This document shows, in pieces, positions 23,941 to 34,877 of a DNA stretch of 64,000 nt. This DNA is from Dichotomocladium elegans (lineage: Eukaryota; Mucoromycota; Mucoromycetes; Mucorales; Lichtheimiaceae). The stretch is taken from contig JAIXMN010000008.1 of the NCBI GenBank assembly GCA_025716815.1, forward strand, positions 1,116,001-1,180,000, given 5' to 3'. The position numbers and the translations under genes were made by a program. The notes under the pieces are model-generated. The model did not search any database. It worked only from the letters and a program-made list of their open reading frames with translations, and was not told where the DNA came from. The first letter of the stretch is position 1. Each line of letters starts with the position of its first letter.

Positions 23941-24306
23941 GTATACCCGTGATACTCAGAACAACTTCCCCATGTACTGAAGCTGTCGACATGTTCAGGG
24001 GATCCAGGTGCATATGTAACCCTTTCCAAATGCGCCAACGACTCTTTGCCTTATATATTAGCTCTAGCTGTATATGTAGAAGTATTTCGTCCATGTCTAC
24101 GACGTATCAATGCGACTCTGTTAAAATAATCGACCTGAGCCCAAGGACTTGTTGACTTTTATCCGGCCACCATTGGGATGTTTTTTTTATATGTCTTTGT
24201 TCCATTTTCTTTATGGACGCTTCCCCGTTACTGGAATCACATTGAGCAGTTCCAAAGTCGCTTTATGATAGTATCTTCTCTGATTTCATGTATATGGTAT
24301 ATTGAA
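23941..24306. other. Spacer between two MITEs
   Basis: No gene or repeat is recognisable in these 366 bases. A minus-strand frame at 24094-23941 runs into the MITE and shows no known domain. Confidence 0.4.
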
Positions 24307-24469
24307 TACAGTAGCTACCCGTTATAGTGATCCCTTGATTCCGGCCAAAATCACAACGCCATAGCGAATTTTCATGATAACGAGTTGGGAATACACCCTG
24401 ACCTGTCAATTATAGGTCCACAAAGCGTATCACTCTAGCGAGATATCATTATAGGGGGCATTCACTGTA
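24307..24469. mobile_element. MITE copy 3, 163 bp, inverted orientation
   Basis: The left end starts TACAGTAGCTACCCGTTATA and the right end on the other strand starts TACAGTGAATGCCCCCTATA, less conserved than in copy 2. The interior GATAACGAGTTGGGAATAC is the reverse complement of the block found in copies 1 and 2, so this copy is inverted relative to them. TA bounds both ends. Confidence 0.82.
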
Positions 24470-25414
24470 ATTATTGTTCCGCAGATAGCCATTGAAGTTA
24501 GGAAAGGCGTCATAGAAATGAGCGAGAAACAGAACGTCAGCGTCACGAATTACATGGCATCTTAGCCTTCCAGTGGTCAAAAGTTGACATGCATTAATCC
24601 CTCAAGGGCAGTATCAGGAACGGTTGAACTCGCTCCCAAGAAAAAAGGTACAACGCTGGTTGACGTACGCCTCTGCAAACAAGCGTCGTTATACTCAGGA
24701 ATACAAATAAACAAGAACCAGATGCAAGCGTATGCAAAACCAGGACGATGTGATGACCCCGCTTTATTCTGGGTACGTGGTCATTTGCTGTGGATTAAAA
24801 AATGTTTCCGCAGGCAAAAATTTTCAGCGTGCGTATATCATACGACCTCTTTAAGAGGGGGCGACGCGGTTGGGAAAACAAGGGGAAGGAAGCGGATGTT
24901 TCAGGCTGGCTGCAAAATAGACCCAGTTTGCAGTGTTGGCCGCAATTTACCGTTCGCATATAGGGATACGAACTGCCCTGTTAGTGTCTGACGCACGGTT
25001 TCCCTAAAGGTCTGTAGCAAGGCGTCCTCTGCGGTATTGATAAAACAGAGAACCGATTTATTGATAACCGACGATGGGAGGCCCAAAAAAAAACAAGATA
25101 ATGCAATTCCCCTGCCAAATTAGGACAGTTAAGTTCTGTTTTCCAGATAAGCAAAAAACCGAATGCGGGCGTAAAAGCATTAATGATCCGCGGAGAAGAT
25201 AAGCGCTGAGGACGTCCTTTCCCGCGGGCTCTGTGTAGAAGGCCATGCTAAAGCGGTACTTTGAGGGGGGATTCCTTTTAGTATTTGCATCATGCGGTCC
25301 TTGCTTTTTTTAGAGAGCTGCTTCTAAACGATAGTCATTCAAGATAAAAAGGGTCAAAACAACGCGCCAACTTGCAAACCATTAATCCCTTTTTTCTTTT
25401 CTTTTTATAATAAC
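24470..25414. other. Intergenic; one unsupported 135-codon frame
   Basis: A plus-strand frame at 24584-24991 (135 codons, cysteine-rich and basic) has no recognisable domain and no supporting splice pattern. The last 25 bases before 25415 form a pyrimidine-rich tract ahead of the next reading frame, as in other promoters of this window. Confidence 0.35.
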
Positions 25415-25711
25415 ATGGACCCAGGGTACAAACTTCTCCAGCATATCAAGACCTTCCCCAATCTTATTAACGAAGATCCGAGTGTCGTGACTCCCAAGAA
25501 CACAAGCTTTCTGGACCTTCCCTGGGAAAACCTCTCAACTCTGCTTGCGTCAAAACAACAGCAGATTGCTGCTACTACTACTACTACTGCTGCTGCCATG
25601 GGTCGCCGCGACTCATCCACCAGCGTCGACTCTTGTTCCTCTTCTGACAAAGAATTGGGCAACTGGGACTCAATGACAGGCTTCCAGGATGCTGAACATA
25701 CCCGTCAGTAG
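25415..25711 (+). CDS. Hypothetical 98-residue protein
   Basis: A single-exon frame starts MDPGYKLLQHIKTFPNLINE and ends QDAEHTRQ. It has an amphipathic N-terminal half with PWENLSTLLASKQQQ, a low-complexity threonine/alanine run (about residues 52-63) and an acidic, serine-rich C-terminal half. No signal peptide, membrane segment or known domain is visible. Evidence for a real gene is the ATG directly behind a CT-rich leader, good codon content and several AATAAA-like and T-rich stretches downstream. I do not recognise the family. Confidence 0.5.
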   Translation: MDPGYKLLQHIKTFPNLINEDPSVVTPKNTSFLDLPWENLSTLLASKQQQIAATTTTTAAAMGRRDSSTSVDSCSSSDKELGNWDSMTGFQDAEHTRQ

Positions 25712-26157
25712 ATTAGTGCAGCTATTAATTCCACCTCCGCATGTACACTATATACCAATGACCTTTCCTAAATCCATCTTCAGCCTTTTTATATCACTCC
25801 ATATCCCAACTACACTTTTTATTCAGTAAAAAGAAAAGCTTAAGCATCCAGCAACAGAAAAGAATGAATTTTTTGGTTTGATTGTCGTTACGTACAAGAA
25901 GTCGCAAAAAAAGATTGTATAGGGTGTGCTATCAGCACACTAGGTCCATCAAAAACAGTTGATGAATGCACCCGTCTCAGCACGAGAAACACATCCAGTG
26001 CTACGTGCCTGACAATAACCACAGCAGGTCAATGGATGTACAGCCCCTATATTGAAGGATATCTTCAGCTTATGCGTAGATGTTTTACATTTATCCACCC
26101 AATCCATCGTAATCGTTAAGAAACTAACGCTATATGAATGGTTTATTTACAAGAGAA
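25712..26157. other. Convergent intergenic region
   Basis: This lies between the 98-residue frame on the plus strand and the Ima1 3' end on the minus strand, so it should hold both 3' untranslated ends. No gene was seen. Confidence 0.4.
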
Positions 26158-28087
26158 TCAAGTGTCAAACTCGAGAGACAAGCAGTTCAGTGACGCAGCA
26201 ACGTCATCGACCTCAGTTTCGCCATCCTTGGAGAATGAAAAACGTTTCAGGTTTACACGACGATTCCTGAAGCCATAATCAACCTGCTTCTCTTTGGATG
26301 CTTCCAGCACCTCTTCGTTATCCGCATCCCGCATTATGGTATCATCACTGCCTCTAGGTTGCGCGTACCATACTGCTCTGCTGAATCTCTTCCACAGGCT
26401 TCTCGGCCCAATCCAACGAAGATCTGGCAGCATATCCTTCAACGGCTTCTTTTCGGCCTTACTTATTGCTCGCTTGTTTGTCGGAACCTGGACCATAAAC
26501 GTAGAGAGGATCAAGGCCTAGTTTTTTTCAACGGTCCAACTTAATAACAACGCTTCTACGGTGTATGGCGTTGTTGCTGTTGCACGGACTCACCACGAAA
26601 TAGAACACGAGCACTCCAAGCATCGCTTGACTGAGTAAGGGCGACGAATTCCAGTATCGAAACGCAGACAAGATACCAATTCTTGTAACATAGAGGACGC
26701 GTTGGACAACCTGTAAGAATATATGAATATACACAAAGTTTGCTGCCTTGATATTAATCCACCCAAAGGCACTTACCAAATAGAAGCGCCATCGTTTTAT
26801 CCGACGAGGCTCGAAAAAAGTCTTTGATACTTTATAGTGCCAGTCCATCCAGAGGAAAGAAAGTAGCCAGAAGATGAGGAGCGGAAGCAAGCCCTGCGCA
26901 GGATCTTTTTCGCAATAACCATTATCTGCCATGGTGAAACATGCAGCCATGCGTAGCCAAAGCTGCAGGGAAGTGCCGATCTTGAGGAACAATGATACGG
27001 AGCTATCGTAGATGATGGAGCTCCATGATCGGCCTTGCGCTTTCGTTGTGATTGTTTCGAACATCTTCTCCAGAGCCATTTGCAGATTCTGCATGTCTTC
27101 AGGTAGCGTATTGCTTTCCTCTGCCGGCTGAGAAAAATAGTACGCTGTTTTTGCTTGTTCATCAGTGCTCTCTCTCTCTCTCTCTCCCTCCGCGGTAAAC
27201 CATCTATATACAAAAACACAAACCAATCCACCCACCCGTTTAAAACATACCATGCGCACAAAACAGTAACACTAGCCCATGCAACAGGCCCCACATCCAC
27301 ATGCGTGACTGATACTCCTCTCTTGACAGCTTGCTTGGAGCCTTGTTGGACTGACCCCAGGCGAACGTCTCGAAAAGACGTAGCTCATGAAAAGAGCCTT
27401 TATGCGCGGCCAAAACAGTATCGACTTTGGATTGACAATCGTCGCACAGCCGGTATTTTTCATCGAGCATGCGCCTATAGTCGTCCACCGTCTTAACATA
27501 GTGGTTGTACCTCGGGTCCTATATATATATATATGATCGCCCTTTTGAGTACGTAATCAATCTCCTTGAATGCATATCCTAACTAACACACGTACACTTT
27601 CGTCTGGGATATATTCACTCATCACTTTGTAGATATGGGATAGTTTCTTCTGACATTCTTCACAAATCGTCTTTTCTGGGGAAGAGATAAGATGTGCGTT
27701 ATCACCACCTCTAGCTGGCTTTACTGGATTACAGCATAGAGCGTGAATGGTCAAGCGTCGTAAGAGCGATCGCTGCTTCCAGTTGTCACTTACTCGGACG
27801 ATTCAGTGAGGCATCGTGCATGGGTGGCAGATTGTCGATGATTTCGCCATTCTATTATATTATATATGAGAAATCAGAAGCGATGATGCCGAATATAAAC
27901 CAATTGCCTTGTCTCGGGCGTTGATGCAATCGCAATTGTTGCAATGCCAATACTCCTTGGTTTCCCTGCTACCGGGGAATAGCTCTGTAGGTTGGTTGCA
28001 ATACCAACAGGTTACTCGCACTGGAACATTGACCAGATTGAGGCGCCCTAGTAGTAGCATGAACCAGGACGTTTGCCTGTGCGCCAT
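26158..28087 (-). CDS. IMA1: Ima1-type inner nuclear membrane protein (TMEM201/NET5 family)
   Basis: Ima1 family proteins sit in the inner nuclear membrane and link heterochromatin or the cytoskeleton-coupling LINC complex to the envelope. Seven exons, 28087-27908, 27851-27794, 27723-27596, 27518-27251, 27144-26777, 26710-26594 and 26517-26158, give 492 residues. The N-terminal zinc-binding domain carries CWYCNQ, WHCNNCDCINARDK, ICEECQKK and LCDDCQSKV, matching the paired CxxC pattern of Ima1_N. Hydrophobic segments follow at about 198-212, 295-315 and 345-373. The C-terminus is basic and then acidic, ending SLEFDT. The first intron seems to start with GC (AAG then GCAATT), because only that choice keeps the conserved N-D-x-x-G register. 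A (CT)n run lies in intron 4. Confidence 0.87.
27168..27186. repeat. (CT)n run in an Ima1 intron
   Basis: About nine CT units lie on the plus strand in the intron before exon 5 of the Ima1-type gene. It is a simple repeat without coding role. Confidence 0.8.
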
Positions 28088-28460
28088 TCAGTATCGTTCC
28101 AGACTAACAGGAGAGATCCCAACCAGTCACTTTTATACATTTTTCGCTCAAAGCCATTCTTTTAAACCAGCAAACATTGCTAAATTGAACAGACGGATCC
28201 TCTTTAACCGCCCCCTTTATCTCCCATCAAATGTTTCGCGCTTCTATTAATGTATCTCTAAAACTACCTGTCCTTCATGAATGTGATTAATAGGAATTTT
28301 TTAAATCCATGCTAGCATTTAATTCTCGAGATGTACAAATAAAGCAGTGCGACTCTAAGCATAAAATAAACCCCGCAGAGTTAATAAAACGGTCAGCTGT
28401 TCAAAAAGATTCAGCATGAGAAGCATGGCTAGATACTTGTACAAAACATTCTGTTGCTTT
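28088..28460. other. Ima1 upstream region and 3' end of the next gene
   Basis: Both neighbours run leftward. The right end should hold the 3' untranslated region of the His-rich membrane protein gene and the left end the Ima1 promoter. No gene was seen. Confidence 0.4.
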
Positions 28461-30289
28461 TTAAACAAAAGATAGATTGGAGTCACCATGCTTGGTATGC
28501 ACAGCAACAACGGAGCCGGTGTCTTTTTCTTTGTAGTAGCCAGCCTTGGCACTGCGGCTGTACTTGATGACGTGAACATCGGCTGGATTGGGAGCACTCA
28601 CCGAAGGCGTGCCCTCGAGCAAGCTGTGGACGGCAAAGTCACCCTTGTAGGTATCCGCAGGCTAGAAAGGAAAAATAAGTAAGCGAGGGGATTTCAGATT
28701 TTTCCTATGCACCCTTACAATCGCAACAGAATTGTGACCTTTGCCGACAGCGGCACTGATTTTCACAGCCTCATCTGCAGGGACGACCTGAATTTCGGTG
28801 CTTCCTCGGACGACACCGGTAGACAAGCGCTGCGTGGTTTCAAAAGAACCACGGATGTGGCCCGCGATGACTCCCAATTTAGCAGCCTTGGCACGGAGAC
28901 CCTATCAAGAGAATAAGTCCTCCTTCAGCATACAGAAACACACCAAACTGTTGCCGCATTTGACCTACATCGAAGTTGAGGTAACCACGGCCGACGCCGG
29001 CAACGAACTTCTCAAACGTAACACCCGAAATACTCTTGTCGCCGCTAACCTTGGCCTGCTTTGCACGAAGTTTAAATTCCTCAAAATCGTGGACGTTGGA
29101 TGGAAAGACGACGTTCACGATGTATTTCAGACAGAGATCGCCCGGTGTCTTATGGAACGGAGGTGGTGGAGGATGAGGAAACGAACGATGGGGATGATGG
29201 TTGTGCTTGAGCTCGATAACAAACTGACCCTTGTGATCAAAGGCATCAACATCGACCTTTTTGAGAATAAAATCACTACCGTGGAGAACAGTGACATTCA
29301 CAGCAACAGAATCCACGTCGTTGCTAACGGATTTTGTAAACACCACGTCGCCAGAGTCTGCGAAACTGTCGCCAATGAGCACAGCAGCTCGGCCGAATTC
29401 TTCTGGCGAGAACTTGAAGACTGTCGAGGTCGCATTCAATTCAACCTCAGGAGGGCAGAACGATGGAGGTGCGGGAGGGAAGTGAGGGCGCTCATCATCA
29501 CCAAGCTGTTCTGCAGGAACGAAATGGTTGACAGCTTCTGGAGGAGGGGGAGGCGGAGCAAAGCAAGGACAACCCTTGGACTTTTTATGGTGCGCACTAT
29601 CGGACTCGTCGTTGTGATGGTGGCAATGGCCGCGTTGATGGTCGCCCTTCTTATCGTCGTCTCCATGATGCTTATGGGAGTGACGATGATGGTGATGATG
29701 ACGGCCGTGTTCCTTTTTCTTATCATCCATGAGTTCTCCGTCCTTTTGCTTAAAAGGGCGGCGACTGTCAGATTGGGCGCAGCATTCGGGGGCGAAGTGA
29801 GGACGATGGTTAGGGCCGACGGACGAGTGCAGCTCTCCAAAGAAATCATCCAGTTCTTTCATTTGGGCAGAGCCTGGAAGATCTGAGGGATAGCCAAATT
29901 CAGCAACCGGGCGTCCATGGTCGGTTCGCATGGGAGACATTGTCGACTGGCCGTCATTCTTAAAAACACTATGAATGTTAGTTTCATTTGGGATTACCAG
30001 CTTCATGACGATGATTACACTAGAGAAAACAGATGCGCCCATCGTGAAGATGTAACCGATGGCGGCACCCAACATGATAAACTTGACCAAGCAGAAACCT
30101 AACCATGAGGGACAACAGACTGAGTGTAGATATTCTCGGCAGAAGAAGTGTTTGGTAAATAGTGTACATACGGCGGCGTCGAGGTTGGCCGTTCACACAG
30201 CATTGATGAAATGGTGCAGGATTAGGTGCAGCTGGAACGACGCTATCCGTGGTAGGGACAGCAACGTAATCGACTTTCTTCTCTTCCAT
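28461..30289 (-). CDS. Single-pass membrane protein with histidine-rich ectodomain, unknown function
   Basis: Four exons, 30289-30172, 30098-28942, 28901-28719 and 28661-28461, give 552 residues. A short N-terminal tail ending in an RRRR-like run precedes one membrane segment at about residues 43-74, so a type II orientation with a large outer domain is likely. Residues about 170-210 are strikingly histidine-rich (RHHHHHRHSHKHH, HCHHHNDE), followed by a cysteine pair and PPPPPP. The C-terminal 280 residues are beta-strand-rich with repeated short blocks such as STVFKFSPEEFGRAAVLIGD, NATSTV and VHSLLEGTPSVSAPN. They resemble the DUF4097-like putative adhesin fold, but that is an impression only. 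Intron 2 is short (40 bases). A 362-codon frame on the opposite strand is a shadow. Confidence 0.78.
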
Positions 30290-31571
30290 GAAGTTGATAT
30301 CAAGGAGGAAAAAGAGGAACAGAAATTAGGGATTTTACCTCCCGCCCGGGCCAAAATCCCTGTTACTCCCCGCTCTCATTTGTGCAACAAGATATGCCGA
30401 GTGCAACACATCTTGGCTTGAAAAGAGAAAGAGAGACAGAGAGAGAGGAAGAGGAAGAGCGTTTGCGGTATTAGACTGATCTTATCTGCGTTTGATGGAC
30501 CACAGGGGCTTTCCCTAAGGCTCTCGTTCAGCAATAGTATGGGAAAACCAAGACGAAACGCATCATCACGGCTCTGGGTTAGTTTGGCTACCTCCTTTAT
30601 TGGGACATTCTGATACTGACATCGTCCTCAATATAGGTCATGATATCTGAGAGCATGCTTTGTAGACCTCTGGGTTTTGCTTTACGTTATAAATTGCTCT
30701 CCTTCCAGCGCAGGACTCAAAAAGACATTTAGCAACTCGATGGTGAGCCACAATCGGCTGCATAGTCAGGCTAGAGCGCATGAGAGAATCGAAAGATGGA
30801 GAAGCCATGAGAAAAAAATTGCTGAAATGAGAGCCAAACGCATCAGGTCAGATCCTTCAGTGCCTGCCCAAACGGGGGGTGGGGTGGGGCAACCCGCCTG
30901 TTGATAAGGACATTTGTCGGAGAAATACTGATTGACATCATGAAGCTCTTGATAGCAGAACAAAGCCCGTTGCTCTGCGCAAATTGATATCCCCTGTGTG
31001 TTCAAAATGATCCTTGCATAAGCTCATCCTTCACCGCTGTCCGTCTTTCAAGGTGTAGTGGGAGAAATATGAGAAGTGAAAGCCAAAAGAAAAGAACGGA
31101 GAAGCTGTGGCTTGTTTTATTTTTTGTCTTCTTCATTCCAAAGTGTGTGGGGGTGGGGGGTGGGGCGTTGGAGTCACGTTGACGATGACGGCTTTTTTTT
31201 TTTGAGGGAAAAAAAAGCGGTTGAGATTTTTCTGAATTCAAACAAGTGTGCCTTTCTCCCTCTTCTTTGGTTCTCCGATACTCTGGTACATTTTGCGCTT
31301 TAGGCGACTGGTCTACCTCCTCCCTCACCTGGCCTTGTGGTAGTTGCGTCTTACTGAGATCAGTTCTCACTGTTACAGCAAGTATTGAAGTGTATTCTTT
31401 TGTACTCTACTGGAGAACACGTATTCTATTGCCACATTTTGAGAAATCGCCATCTGCAAGCCGTGCGTTCGCCATTTCGTTGATTGAAAGTAAGACTATG
31501 CGAAACCGCGCTTGTTCTCAAGTTTTTAACTGCTTTCGGTCTTGCACTTTCAATCTTCTCAGAATAAGATA
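30290..31571. promoter_or_regulatory. Divergent promoter region with a doubtful small gene
   Basis: The flanking genes diverge, so both promoters should lie here. A purine-rich GAGA-type tract at 30421-30460 is next to the left gene. A plus-strand stretch at 30539-30905 has coding-like content (MGKPRRNASSRLW at 30539, then a frame with FSNSMVSHNRLHSQARAHER at about 30735), but no splice model joins the pieces convincingly. I do not call a gene. Confidence 0.35.
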
Positions 31572-31662
31572 ATGCAGTTCGTCCACACCCCATACTTCCC
31601 TGGCTACTCAACTGCTCCGCAGCAGCAGCAGCAACCACAAGAACAGCAACAGCAAGAGCAGG

Positions 31663-31693
<31 letters not shown>

Positions 31694-32881
31694 GCAGCAA
31701 CAGCAGCAACAAGAGCAACAGCAAGAACAACAACAGGCTCACTCGTCGTCCCAGTCACCGGTCACTGCAACCTCGCAAGCAGAACAAAAACCTCAGCCGA
31801 CCTCAAAGTTGAATATTCCTGTTGCTATGCAAAGTTTCGTGACCACCCACGGCAGGCCAAAGCGAAAGCAGGTGAAGAATGCATGTGGTACGTACCTCTT
31901 AATGGCAACCAGAAGAAGGGGAGAAAAAGAAGTCGATGATTGTCAACGCTGAACAATGCGGCAGTAAACTGTCAAAAGGCATGCAAGAAATGCGATGACG
32001 GTAGACCTTGCCAGCGTTGCATAAAGTACGGTCTTATCGATACGTGTGCCAACTCCGTCCGAAAAGAACGTAAGAAGGGCATCAAGCGTGGCCCGTATAA
32101 GAAGCGAAAACAGGGTAAGGTGGGATGGAAAGGTCTGATAATGATGGGAGAATTTAAATGAGATGTGATAGGCGATGGCTCCACAGGCGAGTCACCCGCT
32201 CCAGCCGCGCCTCCTTCATCACTTCCTGCGGCCTTGTATGCTCCCACAACGCAGGCTGCTGCTGCCGCTGCTGCTGTCGCCGCTGCTGCGGGTGTGCGCA
32301 CAAATGGCGTCCTAGCGTATCAGCCATTCCAATCCGGCTCTTATGATGCCTTCCATGCTGCAGTTAGCTATCAGAACTCGGCTTCTATCATGTCCCACCC
32401 GTATATGGTGCCTGCTGCTATTCAGCAAATGTATCCTACGAATTCCATCCTCTCATACCAAGCTGCCATGAACATGCTTTCTCCGCAGCACGGCCAGTCA
32501 TCTTCGAACATTTATGGCTATCGACCTGACAGCACCCCTCAGACGACATCCACGACGCAGCAGGCGGAAGACCAGCAAGACAATGGACAGAAGGAGCAGC
32601 AACAACAGCAACAGGGATCACACGAGGGCAGTCCCGCAAGCCCTACGGGCGCGAGCACACCCAACAATGGAGTCAAGGTTGAAAATGCACCCGAATCAGA
32701 CGACGAGAGGTCCAAGTTGAATATCCTGTCTCAACTCTGCAGCGCTGTTCTTGACCGGGCGCCCAATCCTCCACCAAAGCAGGAGGATCGTTCATCACCA
32801 CAGCCATCGTGTGCCGAAGCCGAAAAGTCAAAGTCGGTGACGCCTACTGATAAGGACGTCCCGGCGAAGCCCAAAGAGTAA
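31572..32881 (+). CDS. Zn(II)2Cys6 transcription factor with poly-Q
   Basis: This is a fungal binuclear zinc-cluster DNA-binding protein. Exons 31572-31887, 31965-32114 and 32172-32881 give 391 residues. Residues about 17-55 are a glutamine tract coded by mixed CAG and CAA. The cluster begins at Cys105 with the spacing C-x2-C-x6-C-x5-C-x2-C-x8-C (NACVNC, CDDGRPCQRC), one extra cysteine inside the first loop, and a first intron that cuts the cluster between its first two cysteines. A basic region, RKERKKGIKRGPYKKRKQ, follows. The rest is low-complexity alanine, glutamine and serine-rich activation-type sequence ending KSVTPTDKDVPAKPKE. There is no fungal-specific middle-homology domain. Target genes are unknown. 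Confidence 0.88.
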
Positions 32882-33301
32882 GCGTGTAGCCCCAGGGATT
32901 CTGATACAACAGGAAAAGAGGACTAACGCCGTTTCTTTCTTGGCTTTTCTGCAGAGATTCTCCTTGCTAGTATCGGTGTTTTTCCCTTAGGAAGAACAGT
33001 CCCATACTCCCCACTCATGCTCAACACACGAAAACGCACCCATTCACAAACCACACACCCGAACCCTTCAAACATTCCCTTTTGCTTAGATAGTATGTCG
33101 CAAAAACAAACCACGTTCCGAAAAAGAAAAAATAAAGAAAACGGACTGTCGATCCCGACGACGTCTAGCAAATGGTTGAAAATGGATATGGAATCTATGT
33201 TGATGGTATTTATCTCTATGTCTATGTACAGCTAAATTCTACATGTCGAATGATGATGGGATGGGAGAGGGCAAGAACCCGGTCAAGGGGTGGTGCTCGA
33301 G
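32882..33301. other. Convergent intergenic region
   Basis: It holds the 3' ends of the zinc-cluster gene and the Pil1/Lsp1 gene. No gene was seen. Confidence 0.4.
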
Positions 33302-34877
33302 CTACGCAGGCGATAGTTGTGTCTTTGTGTGTAGTTCGGCCGAGGACGAAGGGGAAGGCTCTGGCGACGACGACGCGTCAGCCGGGGCAGTTGCGGGAGT
33401 GGGGATGGTCAACGGATCCGGCAGCCGTGTTGGCGAGGGAGCGCGCGGCGGTGAGGATGACAGGGCAAAGTTGGGATTTACGGTTGGGAGGACGAAGCCG
33501 CCCGGGCCGAGGAACGGGCTGTGCTGGGGCGATGGGTGACGCTGACGCTGCTGGCTCGCCATATCCTCATAGGGACGAGGCGGTACGTAGTGCTGGTAAA
33601 ATTGATATAGATGCTGCTGCTGCTGCTGCTCAAGGACGAAGGGCGAGAAACCGCCAGGACCCAGGCCCGGGTAGTGGGGCGGACTTGCCGGATCGGCGGA
33701 TGGCATTGGCTGCGGTGTCAGGTGCGGCGGCGGCGGATAAGAAGAAGTTGCAGCGGCAGACGCCGTCGGATGCGAATGGCTAGAAATGGTTACCTCGTCC
33801 GGCTTGTATACAGCAGGCGAGGAGACCGACTGAGAAGAATAGAAGGACGACGACGATGACGTCGTCGTGGTCGGACTGCTGCGACCAGACGAATGGGCGC
33901 TTTCGATCGGACTGTGCGGTTCACTTCCTGTAGGCAGCTTCGGTAATTCCTTGCCCTCTGCAGGGGCGGGGGCAGCTGCCGTGGCCGGCGGTGCGACCAC
34001 AACGAGCGGGTTTTGACCATGGTGGTGAGATGTAAGTGTTCTGCGAACTGTGGCCGAATCCGGGTGCCAGTTGGTAATCGCACGCTTTGCGTCCTTGACG
34101 ATGCGTGTGGTTTGCTCGGTGCCTATCGGGATGATACGCGTTAGGACTACCCAACGAGAGAAGGCAGGTGGGCGGGAGCCAGTGAGCTTACCATGGTATG
34201 GGGGCCTCGTCATGCCCGGCTGAACAGGAGTGACATCCAGCTCGTCAACAATATACTTGCCAAAGGATGCAACAATATCGATCTTGCTCGCCATCTCGTG
34301 CATCGTGTTCAGAAAGAGATAGAGCGCTTCGCGCATGGCAACCCGCTGGAAGTTGCTTGCGTCGGTCATGGGTCCCAAGCTAGCCTCTTCGTGCTCCACA
34401 AGCTGCTGCTTCAGCTCCATGAGCTTGTCTACCTGGCCCGGATGGTTCTCCTCGTGCTTTCGAATCGTTTCCTGGAGGCGCACAGTCGTGTCGTTGATGC
34501 TAGCGATCAGAGCCTGCTTTTCGCCTAGCGTCTTCATGGTCGCCCTGAATTGCTCAGACTGACCAGCAACGTCGCTGTAGATAGACGAGGCCATCTCGAT
34601 CATGTCACCCACCTTGCTGCCGACGTCCTGTTTTAGGATGATCAGTGACTGTTCCAATGATCCCTTTCCGTATAGGACTTACTGCCATGGCATCGCCAAA
34701 AGGGCGGCAGGAGAGCTTGAGTTGGTTTGCGATTGTGTGGTGCGAATCCGCAATCTTGACCCACTCCTTGACCATTTTGCGTTCGCTCTCGAGGAGGGGG
34801 CCAAACGACTTGTCCTCCGGTGCATTTGATTTACCATCGCTTAGGCTGCGAGTGTGGAATAGGTTGAAGGAGACCAT
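33302..34877 (-). CDS. PIL1: Eisosome core component Pil1/Lsp1 family
   Basis: These F-BAR-like proteins assemble into plasma-membrane furrows (eisosomes). Exons 34877-34683, 34627-34192 and 34122-33302 give 483 residues. The BAR region (about residues 15-235) carries SFGPLLESERKMVKEWVKIA, HHTIANQLKLSCRPFGDAMA, KVGDMIEMASSIYSDVA, DASNFQRVAMREALYLF, and SFGKYIVDELDVTPVQPG with RRTLTSHH. The start chosen is ATG 34877 (MVSFNLFHTRSLSDG). The tail (about 245-483) is long, rich in serine, proline and glutamine (EQQQQQH), and probably disordered and phosphorylated; yeast homologues have shorter tails. The GC-rich third exon produces long antisense frames that are not genes. Confidence 0.92.

Noticed and set aside
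24584..24991. A 135-codon plus-strand frame between a MITE and the 98-residue gene
   Set aside because: There is no domain, no intron evidence and an unusual cysteine and arginine content. It looks like chance.
26528..27259. A single 243-codon minus-strand frame in the Ima1 gene
   Set aside because: It reads through two introns. The spliced model keeps the Ima1 domain order and uses good donors and acceptors.
28798..29886. A 362-codon open frame on the plus strand
   Set aside because: It is antisense to the His-rich membrane protein gene. The minus strand has proper exons, splice sites and a membrane segment, while this frame has no domain; the openness comes from GC and His/Asp codon usage.
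33172..33859. Long plus-strand frames rich in Arg and Gly
   Set aside because: They are shadows of the GC-rich third exon of the Pil1/Lsp1 gene on the other strand.
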